Shown here: positions 45,110 to 56,349 of the stretch, one piece after another
Numbering within the stretch: position 1 is the stretch's first letter
How the letters are laid out: every line of letters begins with the position of its first letter
Source: Diphasiastrum complanatum
Lineage: Eukaryota; Streptophyta; Lycopodiopsida; Lycopodiales; Lycopodiaceae
Assembly (NCBI GenBank): GCA_029204225.1
Contig: CM055113.1
Location: 7,653,852-7,717,851 of the forward strand
Direction of reading: 5' to 3'
Length of the DNA: 64,000 bases
The notes under the pieces: generated by a model
What the model was told of the DNA's origin: nothing
The model's input: the letters and a program-made list of their open reading frames with translations, nothing else
Database searches by the model: none
Made by a program: the position numbers and the translations under genes

Positions 45110-46430
45110 TTCTTCTATTGTTAGAAGACATGACATTATGCTAATGAATATAGGCATAATCCAAGAGCCAGTTGCAAGGACAAAAATCCAAGGGCTTACA
45201 TGTTGAAGAATCACCTTCACAACAAGACAACCACCCATGCAACTTTATGCTAATAGAAGAAGAAGGTGATGGCATGTACCTCAAGCACAATAGTACCTCC
45301 AAGATAACCATTGATGATTCTGGATCTACTGTGCTTGTGACATGCATGAGAAATATTCCGAAGAGTTTTTAGCCCTACAACACATCAATATCTGTGATGC
45401 TTGGTGACAACAACCAACATGTGGTGGAAGACACTAGACTTATCCAGTTAATAACACCAAGTGGATGCAAGGTTCTAGAAGGAGTACTGTTTGTGCCATC
45501 TCTGAGAAAAGATCTATTTTCTATTGCCAAGATGAAAAAATATAGGCATGAAAATATATTTTGATCAAAATGTATGCAGGATACAAGATGACAGATCAAA
45601 CAAGATCATTATGGCAACACTCAGAATATGGAACCTATACCAAGAGACAATTTTAGAGGGAGTCGATAGTGTATTAGCTACCATTTTAAGTAGTAGTGAA
45701 TCAGAGCTATGACATAAAAGAATGGGTCATCTTAGCACAAGAATGCCATATCATATGACCAAAGTCGCAGTCAAGGAACTGGAGTGAAGGTGAGTGATAC
45801 CCACCTAGGATTTTGCCAAATGTGTGCTCTAGGAAATCAGAGTCATGTGGCCGTTGCCAGATATGGACCAAGAACCAAGGAACCACTGGAGCTAATACAC
45901 TTAGACTTGTGTGGGCCTATGGTAGTGAATTCAATATCTAGATCAAGATATTTTGTGACTTTCATAGAGGACTACAGCCATATGAGTGTAATTTATTTTT
46001 TAAAATTAAAGTCAAATGTCTTTGCAAAGTTCAAGTACTTCAAGGCTTATGTGGAGAGACAACTAGGAAAGAAGGAAAAGGTATTGTGATCTACCAACGT
46101 TGATGAATATATCGGTAAGGAATTGAAAGATACTGCAAAAAGGAATGTATTGCTAGATAGTAGACCACTTCTTACACACCACAACACAACAATGTTGCAC
46201 AAAGGAAGAACAAAACATTGTTGGATACAACTCATTGTTTAATGATCCAATTAGGATTACCCAAGGAATTTTGGAAACCAGTGGTTGCCATCTCGAATTA
46301 CCTACAAAATCGGACATTGAGGACATCAGTGAAGGGTAAAACTCCATATGAAATATGGATTGGTAGGAAGCTAGACCTTTCAAATGCAAGAATTTTTGGA
46401 TGTGATGCATATGTGCACACACCACATTAG
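45110..46430 (+). pseudogene. Ty1/copia protease-integrase fragment, partner of 22490-23700
   Basis: Plus strand: IDDSGSTVLVTCMRNI (protease DSG) near 45310, CQMCALGNQSHV near 45813, EPLELIHLDLCGPM, FVTFIEDYSHMSVIYF, then broken frames into YTPQHNNVAQRKN, and at 46218-46430 MIQLGLPKEFWKPVVAISNY, TPYEIWIGRKLDL, ARIFGCDAYVHTP. The late integrase region is better kept than in the partner. Confidence 0.8.
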
Positions 46431-46439
46431 AAATATCTA

Positions 46440-46850
46440 GATGTAGATCTAGTATTAGGTAGTTTATGTGAGTTTGACAAAGAACAAGACTCACAACATG
46501 ATTGATACTTTCTAAGGAACTTGGAAGACCTATCACAACTTGCTTTCTAGCCATTACCTCCAATGACTTGAAGCTGAGGTGTCCCATCCTTTTATGCCAA
46601 ACCTCTTGAATAGGTATTTGCTCTCTTGCAACACATCCAACTTGCTTTGTAATAACACACGCATCTAGTTTGAACAACTTCCCTTGTCGTTTACCTTTTG
46701 CAATCAAGATATCCTGCCTTTTGATCATACAAGCCTCCGAATCAAGCTCAAATTTGAGGCCTTTACTTAGAAATTGACTCACACCAAGCAAATTCTTGGT
46801 AATTGATGGAATGGAAAAAACATCCTCCAAATGAAGATTCCTTACTATCA
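46440..46850 (-). pseudogene. Ty1/copia pre-integrase fragment, inverted
   Basis: Minus strand: LHLEDVFSIPSITKNLLGVS, FLSKGLKFELDSEACMI, VWHKRMGHLSFKSLEVMARK, QVVIGLPSSL. Partner of 23700-24118. It abuts the gypsy RT at 46850, the point around which larger-scale order reverses. Confidence 0.78.
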
Positions 46851-47380
46851 TCTAGATTATTAGACGATAAGATAGAGTTAATTCTAAGAAGTCAACCTCT
46901 AGACAACCTTATTGATTATCTCAGAAAGAGGAAGTGGAGACTTCAAATCAAATAGAAAACTATATGAGAATGGGACATATAAAACCCAATAAGTCACCAT
47001 GGTCCTATTTTTCTGAAAGTCAAGATGGATGGAGGTTTCTAGATGCGTGTGGATTACAAGGGGTTGAAAAAAGCGACTATTAAGAAGAATAAATATTTGT
47101 TATCCAGGATGGGTGAGCTTCTAGATTGCTTGAGTGGGCCTCAATACTTCACTAAGTTAGATCCCAAGACATGGTATGAGTAGATAAATATTAAACTGGA
47201 AGATGTCCAAAGGACTAGATTTTGTACTATATTTGACCATTATGAGTTCTTAGTGCTGTCTTTTGGATTAACGAACGTTCCAACAACATTCCAAAAAATG
47301 ATGAACGATTTATTTCGTCCATATTTGGGGAAGTTTGTGGTAGTGTTCCTTGCTACATTATGACCTTTGAGTAACACACA
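46850..47380 (+). pseudogene. Ty3/gypsy RT fragment, inverted relative to 43650-44200
   Basis: Plus strand: [99 protein letters not shown]. Truncated before the YxDD box. Several stops. Confidence 0.78.
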
Positions 47381-47769
47381 GTGCACGTGAGAACTGTCTT
47401 TTTTTTCACCAATGTCATTTGGCTCTTCTTTCATGTGCGTTCTTTTTCTTGGAACACATTAACCTTATAAAACTATAGATATTTTAGGGATAGAAAATAT
47501 ATCCTGAATTGTAAATGCCACTGCCTATCCGACACTGTAGGTTAAGAGTATCAATGCCACTCTCTCACTTAACTTTTGCCATATCCATTATTTGCCTCTT
47601 TGTTGGTGCCATGTATTCCTCTAACACCCTCTCCATTCACTTAGAGCATTGGACAAGCACTTGGAACTTAAAGCATGTGCAACAGTCCAAGGATTACATG
47701 AATCCTATTTGTGCCCTAGCATCTTAGACCGTCTATACATCAGTACTTGGGCGCTGTTTGGATCTCAAA
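47381..47769 (-). repeat. Mosaic repeat shared with 20640-20930, 24560-24850 and 43370-43660
   Basis: Reverse complement of noncoding sequence that lies between X and the gypsy RT fragment in the forward copies. No gene is visible. Confidence 0.65.
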
Positions 47770-48320
47770 TAGCACGTCACCGTAAGAGAGTTAGTGTCTC
47801 TTATGTATAGCTAGTATCATATACTAACACTTCTTTATCTCTTTCATGTTGATCCTTTATATAAAAATGGAGAGAGATAATTAATCTAATTTGTAGTAAC
47901 TAAAAGAACATACTATATTAACTATAACTACTTCTAGTTGCCTACACTTTGCGTTGTAAGATAATTTCTTTTTGTAAGATTTGATTTTTGTAAGATTTGT
48001 TTTTCGGAAACTCTTATAGATTTTAGTCATTCATTGTCATTTGCTGGCAGCAAACATTGGAGCATGCACGTAATATCTTTAAAAGTGGATTCTATTGGAA
48101 GCTGCACACGTATGTGCATGAAAATGAATTCCTTGAATGCCACCCATTCCATTGTTAACTATTTGTACAAGAGGATGGTGGAGCTATTGCCCAGGCCAAA
48201 TGGGTTGATGAAATACCAACATGGAGATTGTTGATGCAAAGGTTTTTTTCTTTTGTAATCTTTAAGACTTCACAACAAGAGGATGCTTTCAGCTGCAGAT
48301 GGTTTTCCATCTAGAATGTT
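47770..48320 (-). repeat. Partial module X, inverted (copy 3)
   Basis: Matches the reverse complement of 19945-20640 and 42665-43330. Only the minus-gene part of X is present; the hairpin end is absent. It joins a copia element at about 48320. Confidence 0.7.
48051..48317 (+). pseudogene. Two exons of the X gene, copy 3
   Basis: Exon 48051-48241 after acceptor TTTGCTGGCAG is almost fully open: HARNIFKSGFYWKLHTYVHE, NEFLECHPFHC, one TAA, then FVQEDGGAIAQAKWVDEIPT and WRLLMQ. The donor GTTTTT follows, and exon 48267-48317 (acceptor TTTAAG) continues KRMLSAADGFPSR. Longest open version of exon 1. Function unknown. Confidence 0.5.
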
Positions 48321-48329
48321 AGGCTAGAC

Positions 48330-49740
48330 ACGAATCAGAGAGACAAGAAATTGGAGGAAGTTCCCTATGTCCCTACTCTTGATAAAGATCTTCTATCTGT
48401 AGCTAAGATAGTTGATACATGCATGTCAGTAACCTTCACAAAGAACTCTTGTAAATTGTTCGAGGAAGATTCTGATAACCTGATTGCTAAAGGCAGCAGA
48501 GAAGAAAATTTGTATCACCTAAACATTTGAACAAGAATTGAACAAGTCAATCAAACTTAAGAATCAACAGATGTACTGTGGCACAAAAGGCTATGTCATA
48601 TGAACATGAAAGCCTTGTACCAAGCCAATAAAAGTCAGAGAATTCAAGGAGTCGAAATTAAAAGTAGAGATATTTGGTCTACATGGGAATCTTGTCTTAA
48701 AGGCAAGATGACTAGAACACCTTTTAATAAGGATGTTTATAAAGCAACTAAGGTACTTCAAATTGTGCATTCAAATATTTAAGGACCATTCAAAGTATTG
48801 TCATTGGGTGATGCAAAGTACTTCATTGCGTTTATTGATGACTTCAGCAAGTTCGCTGTAGTATACTTTATTCGTACCAAATTTGAAGCTTTCGAGAAAT
48901 TCGTTGAGTATACGAGTTGGGCTGAGAAGCAGACAGGCAATAAACTAAAGCAAATTCGCATAGATCGTAGAGGTGAGTACATTTTCAATGAATTCAGAGC
49001 TTACGATACTGATCGAGGTATTATGCACACAAAGACTACATCTTACACACCTCAGCACAATGGAATAGTTGAACGAAGGAATCGTACACTAATGGAAGTT
49101 GCAAGGTGTATGATGGCTCATGAAAAGGCACCAAAACAGTTGTGGGCAGAAGTAGTGGCTACATCAAATTATCTTCAAAATCGTATTCTGAAATCTAGAA
49201 TACCGGATAAAACTCCTCATGAGATATGGTGGAAGTCGAAGCCCAATATTGCACTTGTTCGAACATTTGGATGCGCAGTGTATAAACTAAGAAAGAAACT
49301 CGATGAAAAAACAGAACAAGGTTTTCTGGTAGGATTTGAGTTACATTCATCATATTATCGTGTTTATGTACCCAAAACTGGCAACATAAAAATTGTTCGA
49401 GATTTAAATTTGATGAGACGAAATACATAGTAGAAAGTGATCTAGTCGGCTATGAAATTCTCAAAAATTATTATGAGCTGCCAACAACAACAGAAGAAAA
49501 ACAAGCAGAAGATGAAAGAGAGTTACCAAATTTAGAGAGAGGTCAAGATTGAGTGCTTGGCAAACTCAAATCGCCAGCTCCAATTAGAATTAAACTTGAA
49601 ACCTGCTGAATCGAACTCGAAACCACCTGTAAGAAGATCGAATAGACTAGGAAAACCACCAGAAAGGTATGGTCTGGATGTTTTTAATACGACCATCGAA
49701 TTTTTTAATGGATAACACTTCAGTAATCTATCTTACAAAA
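48330..49740 (+). pseudogene. Ty1/copia pre-integrase and integrase, separate family
   Basis: Plus strand: VPYVPTLDKDLLSVAKIVD, REENLYHLNI, VLWHKRLCHMNMKALYQANK, then CLKGKMTRTPF (zinc region partly lost). The core is at 48798-49430: FIAFIDDFSKFAVVYFI, QIRIDRRGEYIFNEF (usual RTDNGGE, here DRRGE), SYTPQHNGIVERRNRTLMEV, TPHEIWWKSKP, FGCAVYKL, GFLVGFE. A frameshift at about 49412 leads to ETKYIVESDLVGYEI and a low-complexity linker ending RRSNRLGKPPERYG. RT is deleted. Confidence 0.87.
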
Positions 49741-49779
49741 GATCCTGTATTTCACTCGAAAACAAAGCATATAACTATT

Positions 49780-50262
49780 TAGTATCATGTAATTCGGGAC
49801 TTAGTCGAAAAGAAGATACTGAAGACAGTCTTCATACCCACAAAGGAAATGACAATTGACATCTTTACAAAGACACTAAGTAAAGCCTTGTTTGAGAAGC
49901 AGCAAAGAAGATTGGAATTAATCCAACTGCCACTTTGAGAGGGAGCTGTAGAACAATTGGTCAGACAAATTCTACCAACAAAACACACAGTTTACTTGAC
50001 AGAGGATGAGAAAGAAACAGACACGAACTCAAAAAAAAAATTCTATCCATGACCAACTCAAAAGATTCAAGAAAGATTTGCAAAACAATGTCTTTTCAAG
50101 CCTTAGATGTCACGAAACTATCTCGAACAGTTTGCGAAATATTCTAGCTTCCTCCTTCAAGCTCAAAAATTGTCATCTGTCGTGAACAATTCGCAAAAGA
50201 CGAAAATGTCGCAAAGGGACAAATGTTGCGAACAATTTGCGAAACTGGAAGCTAAGACAAAG
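49780..50262 (+). mobile_element. Copia 3' end: RNase H tail, polypurine tract, partial LTR
   Basis: IRDLVEKKILKTVFIPTKEM, TIDIFTKTLSKALFEKQQRR and a stop, polypurine tract GAGAGGGAGC at 49936-49945, and an LTR starting TGTAGAACAATTGGTCAG at 49947. It is the inverted partner of 24170-24600 and probably the 3' end of the element at 48330-49740. Confidence 0.78.
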
Positions 50263-50269
50263 TGTGCGA

Positions 50270-50920
50270 TCAAAGGGATTGGCAGAATTCCTATTCTCTC
50301 TCTACAAATAGGAATGTTCATTTGGAGGATGTTTTTTTCATTCCATCTATTACCAAGAATCTCCTTAGTGTGAGTCAATTTCTAAGTAAAGGCCTCAAAG
50401 TTGAGTTTGATGGAGATGCTTGTATGATCAAAAGGAAGGATATCTTGATTGCAAAAGGTAAAAGACAAGAGAACTTGTTCAAACTAGATGCATGTGTAAG
50501 TGCTAAGCAAGTTGGATGTGTTGCAAGAGAGCAAATACGCAATTTCTAAGTAAAGGCCTCAAAGTTGAGTTTGATGGAGATGCTTGTATGATCAAAGGAA
50601 GGATATCTTGATTGCAAAAGGTAAAAGACAAGAGAACTTGTTCAAACTAGATGCATGTGTAATTGCTAAGCAACTATGTGTTTGGCATAAAAGGATGGGA
50701 CACCTCAACTTCAAGTCATTGGAGGTAATGGGTAGAAAGCAAGTTGTGATAGGTCTTCCAAGTTCCTTAAAAAGTGTCACTCATATTAAAAGTCTTGTTC
50801 TTTGTCAAACTCACATAGACTACCTTGTACTAGATCTACACCTAGACATTTCTAATGTGGTGTGTGCACATATGCATCACATTCAAAAATTCTTGCATTT
50901 AAAAGGTTTGGCTTCCTAAC
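50270..50920 (+). pseudogene. Ty1/copia pre-integrase fragment with internal duplication
   Basis: Plus strand: STNRNVHLEDVFFIPSITKN, FLSKGLKVEFDGDACMI, RQENLFKLDACV, to about 50540. Then a direct repeat of about 115 bp restarts at 'atttctaagtaaaggcctc' and continues to VWHKRMGHLNFKSLEVMGRK and QVVIGLPSSLK. Inverted partner of 23700-24166, with an added local tandem duplication. Confidence 0.78.
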
Positions 50921-52710
50921 ACTTGTTGATGTAAATTACAAATATATAGAAAGATATCATCACATGATGATGCATAGAATAGATAGGCAACAAAAAGTGG
51001 GCTATTATTCAAAGCCACGAATATTTTATTTTGATTTTGACAACAATGTACATTTTCTAAAATATTGAATACTATATGTTTGATGAAATCTTGAAGTCAT
51101 TTGAGATAGTTTTCTATTGCTTCTTTTTTTTACATTGTTTCACGTCTACCATCCCAATGTTTATGCGGTTTTGACAATTTCTATGCTTCTATTCAAATCC
51201 TTGCACTGTATACGATTTTCTTGTCTTGGTCTTACCTGTACATCAAAGAGACTTGTTAAAAAATACCAACATTGAGATTATTTTAAATGCAATTGCAAAA
51301 TACTAAAATCATTGAAATAAGTTTAAATAAAATCTTTGAAAGTCATTTCAAATGTGTATTAAAGAAAACACACGTACACCTACCAATCTCTCATTGACTC
51401 GAAAACAAAAGTGTTCCGGAATATCAGATTGCAGGAAAGTAAGCTCTGATCGAATGTGACCGAGTGTTTAATTTTTCTCTACCTCAATTGTTGTAATAGT
51501 AGAATCATTTAGCTTCACTTGGATTTCTATTTGATCTTGATGATTCACTGTAAAATACCGATCCAATGCTTTCCATTTGTTGCCAAATTTGGACCATCTT
51601 CTGTAAAAAAGTGTTAAAGAAAGCATTTGTTTTTCTATAAGATATCAAAATTTCATTGACGATCTATGAACTATGCGCTTGCCATTACTCTTTCTATCTC
51701 ATTGATCATCTAGGAGGCTTGATAACATATTGTTTGTTAAATCACTACAACTAAATATTGTCGCTATTCTACGAATATTACATTCAACAAAAAAAATCTG
51801 CAAACGTTGCAAAAGGCAAAAACCAGTGCAATCTATTGTTTTTTGAACCTGTACTACATTTCATACAATTTTGAGTGTCAACATTTTAATAAATAAAAAA
51901 GAAGCGCCCTCTTTGAATCACTCTTATTGAATTTATGGTTTTGTCTCACGTAAGTAGATGTATTCCTGAATGCTTTTGAATAAAGTTGTAGTATTATTTT
52001 TGAACATGTGGTGCTTGTAATTGCTTTTGTACTTGTTATGTTGAATATAGTGTATTATCTCCATTTGGATATTCCTACTGAATTTATACTTATATTGATA
52101 AGAGGTGTGAGAGGATCATTAAAGATTACAAGGCAATTTGTAATTGTGAATGGGTGGAACTTTGTATCCTCAAGATCCTAAACTCTGCGACACTCTAGAT
52201 TTTGCTCAATTACTGAATTAGTTGTATGGTGTGCCATGATTATAATGATTTATTAGGATATTTTCAAAGGTTGCAAAGTACAAATATCCATTTTGAATAT
52301 AAAAAATTCAATTTCAAAGAATTATCTTAAATGCATATCTTCGTATTGTCATGAGAAATATTGAAGTTGGCAAAAGACATTGTAGGAGAATATAGATCTT
52401 TGAATGAATCATGACTTATTACATAACTCCATTCTAAGAATCTACAATTATGGGAAAAAGTAAAATTATTTTCATCATCAAAAGATAAAAGACAATGTTT
52501 CATTTGAAAAAAGAAAATTAGGGTTTATTTTGCTAGGTAAAACAATTAAATTGATGTTAATCAATAGTCAAAGTAGTTGCATTAAGTTGAATATTGATGA
52601 GGCATTGTTGGTGGTCATAAAGAAAAATTTAGACACAAAACTATAGTATAAGGAGCTTGTGATTTTGCTAAAATAAGCATAAAAGCATATGTTACGATAT
52701 TTTATGCTTG
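50921..52710 (-). repeat. Repeat module X, copy 4, inverted
   Basis: Reverse complement of about 17803-19610, ending at 52710 with the hairpin CATATGTTACGATATTTTATGCTTG. It lies immediately left of G copy B through the shared junction TTGAAGAAACC. Confidence 0.8.
51161..51600 (-). pseudogene. Two-exon X gene fragment, copy 4
   Basis: Exons 51384-51600 (217 bp) and 51161-51235 (75 bp) have exactly the lengths and splice sites of 18946-19162 and 19311-19385. A TAA replaces the W codon in the VEENW region. Splice signals and exon lengths survive although the frame does not. Confidence 0.5.
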
Positions 52711-54498
52711 TTGAAGAAACCTTTAACCAAGTTCACATCAAAAAAAATACCTATTGATGATCATTTCATTCAAAATAGGAGAGAAATATCTTAGACATAG
52801 GAATGCATAAGATTATAGGTGTTTCATTTCATGTTAAAGAGACATCAAACATAAGGAAGATCCATATCTTATAATTCTTCAAATAACTTATTTGCTTATG
52901 TACATCAATTACTAAAATTTATGATAAATTTTTATAACATAGGAATTGAAAATGTAAATCATAAGATAGTCAATCAACAAGTCAGAAATTATTAAACGGA
53001 AAGAAATAGAGAGGGTTCAATATAACATACATGAATGACACATTGGACAACCAGTCATTAGGTCTTATCTTTGGCCACATTGTATCTAGACACAAGAACG
53101 CATTGATCTGTCTAAGATGTGTATTATCATGGATCTTCTACCCCTTGGAAAAATTCGTGAAGTTTATGTTTTTATGGGGCATGCCAATTACTACACGATA
53201 TTCATTCTATTAATATTCAGATTTGGCACGTGCCCTATCTACAAGAATTGATCCACATTGCACGAAGGAAGCCCTACAAGCTTTCCAAAAGCTGAAGGAA
53301 CCACTTATATCTGCACCAATCTTACGGCACTCCCAATTGGCCAATTTAGTTTCATGTGCATATTGATGCATCAAAGTATGCTATAGGAGGCATCTTGCCC
53401 CAGCCAAGATTTTTCTATTCGCTTCACCAATTGACAACTCAATGATGCTGAAATTAATTATTGAATGACTGAGTCAGGGCCTTGACAATGGTATTTGTGG
53501 TCAAGAAGTTTTGCCATTATCTCATGGCAACACACTTTGTATTCTATACTGATCATCAACCTTTGCTCTACCTAGTCAACAAAACCTGCAACACAGGGAG
53601 ATCACTAGATGGCTACTCTTGTTGCTAGAGTTCGACTTCTGTATATTTGTATGCAAAGGCAAACAAAAATATATGGCGGATCATGTATCACGAATCAATT
53701 CTATGCAAAAGGATCCCCAAACTGATGATGAGTTAACCGGATGCTATTTTATTTTACGTGAATGTTGTTCCAGATTGGGCCGGGAACATAGTCGAGTATT
53801 TGATGAACCGCCAACCTGATCGGTCATTATCGAAGGCGCAACAACGGAAGCTTGTACTTAAAGCTTGACCATACCAGCTGATTGCAGGCCAACTGTATCA
53901 AAGAGGGGCGGATAATATCATTCGACAATGTATCTTGTCTTCCTCATAATACAAGTCAGATCATGTCCCTCTCGCATGAACCAATGGGAGGTGGTGGAGA
54001 ATTTGCATCAGAAGTTACAATACATAATATTCTACAATCCTGGTGGCCAACAATGCATAAGGATACTAAAGTGTATATCAACTAATGTGATGCATGTCAA
54101 AGGGCACGTAGACCAACGAAGGCGAACTATGAGCCGTTACGTTCTGTATTGGCTCAAGCGCCATTTGAAAAATGGGGACTCAATTCTATTGGCCTCATGT
54201 AGAAGACAAACGCGATCAAAGAAAGGCTAAAGCTCACTGATGAAGGCCCTTATCGCATCACTGACATTCTATCGCAAGGAGCAGTGACTTTAGAGACAAT
54301 GGATGGGACACCGTTTCCTAACCCCATCACAGGTAGCCGATTATGCAAGTACTGGTTGCCACCAAGTTTTACATAAGTGATCTATATCCATGCTTTTCTT
54401 GAAGCACCTCATCACCAGCAATAAACCTGTCGACAATCTTTTACTACAGCAAATGCAGGCAGGTGTCATGGACCGTCACCTATTTAGGTGGGGGATAT
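52711..54498 (+). pseudogene. Ty3/gypsy family G pol remnant, copy B
   Basis: Same layout as copy A: noncoding lead, RT end (LIFGHIVSRH), RNase H (DASKYAIGGIL; FYTDHQPLLYLVNK), integrase front, PPT GGTGGGGGA at 54487-54495. It shares the integrase and RT deletions with A and D, but keeps about 10 bp (TATTCTACAA, near 54030) that A and D lack, so it split earlier. Frameshifts and stops throughout. Followed by a complete LTR. Confidence 0.85.
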
Positions 54499-54987
54499 TG
54501 TTGGGCAATTAGTGGGTCACACCACTAAACTATTGTTGGCCAAGCTTACTAAGTGGGGCCCCGCCATAGTACATTGTATAGTAGAGTAATAAGTGTGAGG
54601 GCACTAGCTTCCTACGTGTATAAACCCAACCCAATGAGCATGCAAATTAGTTATGTAGAACTTGTAGAAGTAGGAATAAGTGACTAGGGGGCTTAGAACT
54701 CTAAGATGATATTAGAGGCCCTAAGTCAAGTTGTTAATAAAAATGCTAAAAGGGCCCAAATTAGAACTCACATGAAACATGTGAGTGTCCTTTGTGCTTT
54801 CTTAGTACCATTAGATTTGTTGAGAGAGACGGGTTTAAGTTGCCTCCACCATCTCTTGCTTGTTGCTTTTGGCTAATTAGGTGTGGTTAGATTATGAGGA
54901 CGACAGTTTTTGCCAGCTAACTTTGCAAGGGAAGCACTATTCACTCAGGAATGAATTTACGCATGACAGGTGACTTAGGCCACTACA
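54499..54987 (+). mobile_element. Family G LTR, copy B, apparently complete
   Basis: About 489 bp from TGTTGGGCAATTAGTGGG to GGCCACTACA. Start fixed by the polypurine tract; end inferred from the shared border with RT sequence. It contains the ACATGAAACATGTGAGTGTCC palindrome-like motif. Confidence 0.78.
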
Positions 54988-55195
54988 AATTTTTAACACT
55001 ATAAGTTTAAATTATGAACAAGCAATGAAAAATCAGATCTTAAGTGAATTTAAGGATGTTTTGCCATGAAAGTTATCTCATGGTTTACTACCATCTATAT
55101 TAGTAGACCATAAGATAGAGCTATTTGTAGGAGGTCAACCTATCTCTAGACAACCTTAATGGTTCTCTCAGAAAGATGAAGTGGAGATTTATAGT
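54988..55195 (+). pseudogene. Ty3/gypsy RT upstream scrap, copy B
   Basis: FKDVLP, LVDHKIELFVGGQPISRQP with stops, directly after the LTR and ending at about 55195, as in copy A. Confidence 0.7.
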
Positions 55196-55581
55196 CTTAT
55201 TCCATTTCATAATGCCTATTCTCTTGTGTAATTGTCATGTGAATTAAAAAAATGACAGCTCAAGTGCTAATATGTTTCATCACATTCATGTGAATAAAAG
55301 CATAGGTACCCATTACTCAATGGAAGGTGCTCGGGCATAGGACATTCTGCCAAATTGAATTTTCAAAAAAATTAGGGTCGGCCCTCCAGTTCTCACCTAA
55401 AAATTCTAAAAAGCTTTCATATGCAAAATGTCCTCTCTAGTGCACCCTAATACATTGTAATCCATGCGCTATAATACATTGTAGTGTGCACTACTTAGTA
55501 GGAGCAGAAGCTCATTTACAGAAACAAACTCTTATTAGCTAAGGAGTGAACAAGAGCTGCTTTTTGTGCTCTGATAATTGA

Positions 55582-56316
55582 TGTAGATTTCACACGTGTG
55601 GAGTGTCCACAACATGTACTTGTGATCTCCTAAGATGTGTAGATGCACCAAGATCAAGACTAGATTGAGATTCAAGATCTATCTTTGATTCTATGGCAAA
55701 AACACACTACTACATGCATTCAATCACTTCCAACTCTCACTCACACATGTGGAAAGTATTCAAAATTATTTTAAGTAAAAATAAGCTGCTCTCCTCGGGT
55801 GGAGAGAGAAAAACCATCATGAGCTCTCGGGTAGAGAGAGAAAGCTAGAAATCCAATGACACTCAAAATCCACACAATCACCAAATCAATTAGATCCAAA
55901 ATGAGGAGTACAATGATACTAGTAGATTCACGAGCTACCACTATACTTGACTATGATTGGACCACAGTTTGTCACCTCTTAATCTTATTGGACCATTGAT
56001 CCGTGCACCTCTTAATTCTATTGGCCTATATTCAAGCAAACCTCAAATTCCTATTGGACCTCACATGGTTTCACCTCTAAATCCTATTGGACCTCTTAGA
56101 ATTCATCAAACAAAAGCATTACACTTGTCTACACTCTAATTGGCACAAGTTTAGTCTATTACTCTATTTTGGCTCAATAGTGACATTACAAGTGGAAATG
56201 CATAATTTGTCATCTATGCCAAATTTGTTTCTATCAACATCCTACACCTAGATGCTTGATATAAAAAACATAAGACCCTTATATCTAACATAGATAATCT
56301 TTTTCAATTATTCACA
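55582..56316 (-). mobile_element. Solo Ty1/copia LTR with target duplication, copy B
   Basis: 735 bp, full length compared with 27034-27769. Flanked by ATTGA at 55577-55581 and 56317-56321. Same insertion as 7194-7840. Confidence 0.9.
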
Positions 56317-56349
56317 ATTGAGCGACTAGGTATAGCACTGGAAAATTCA

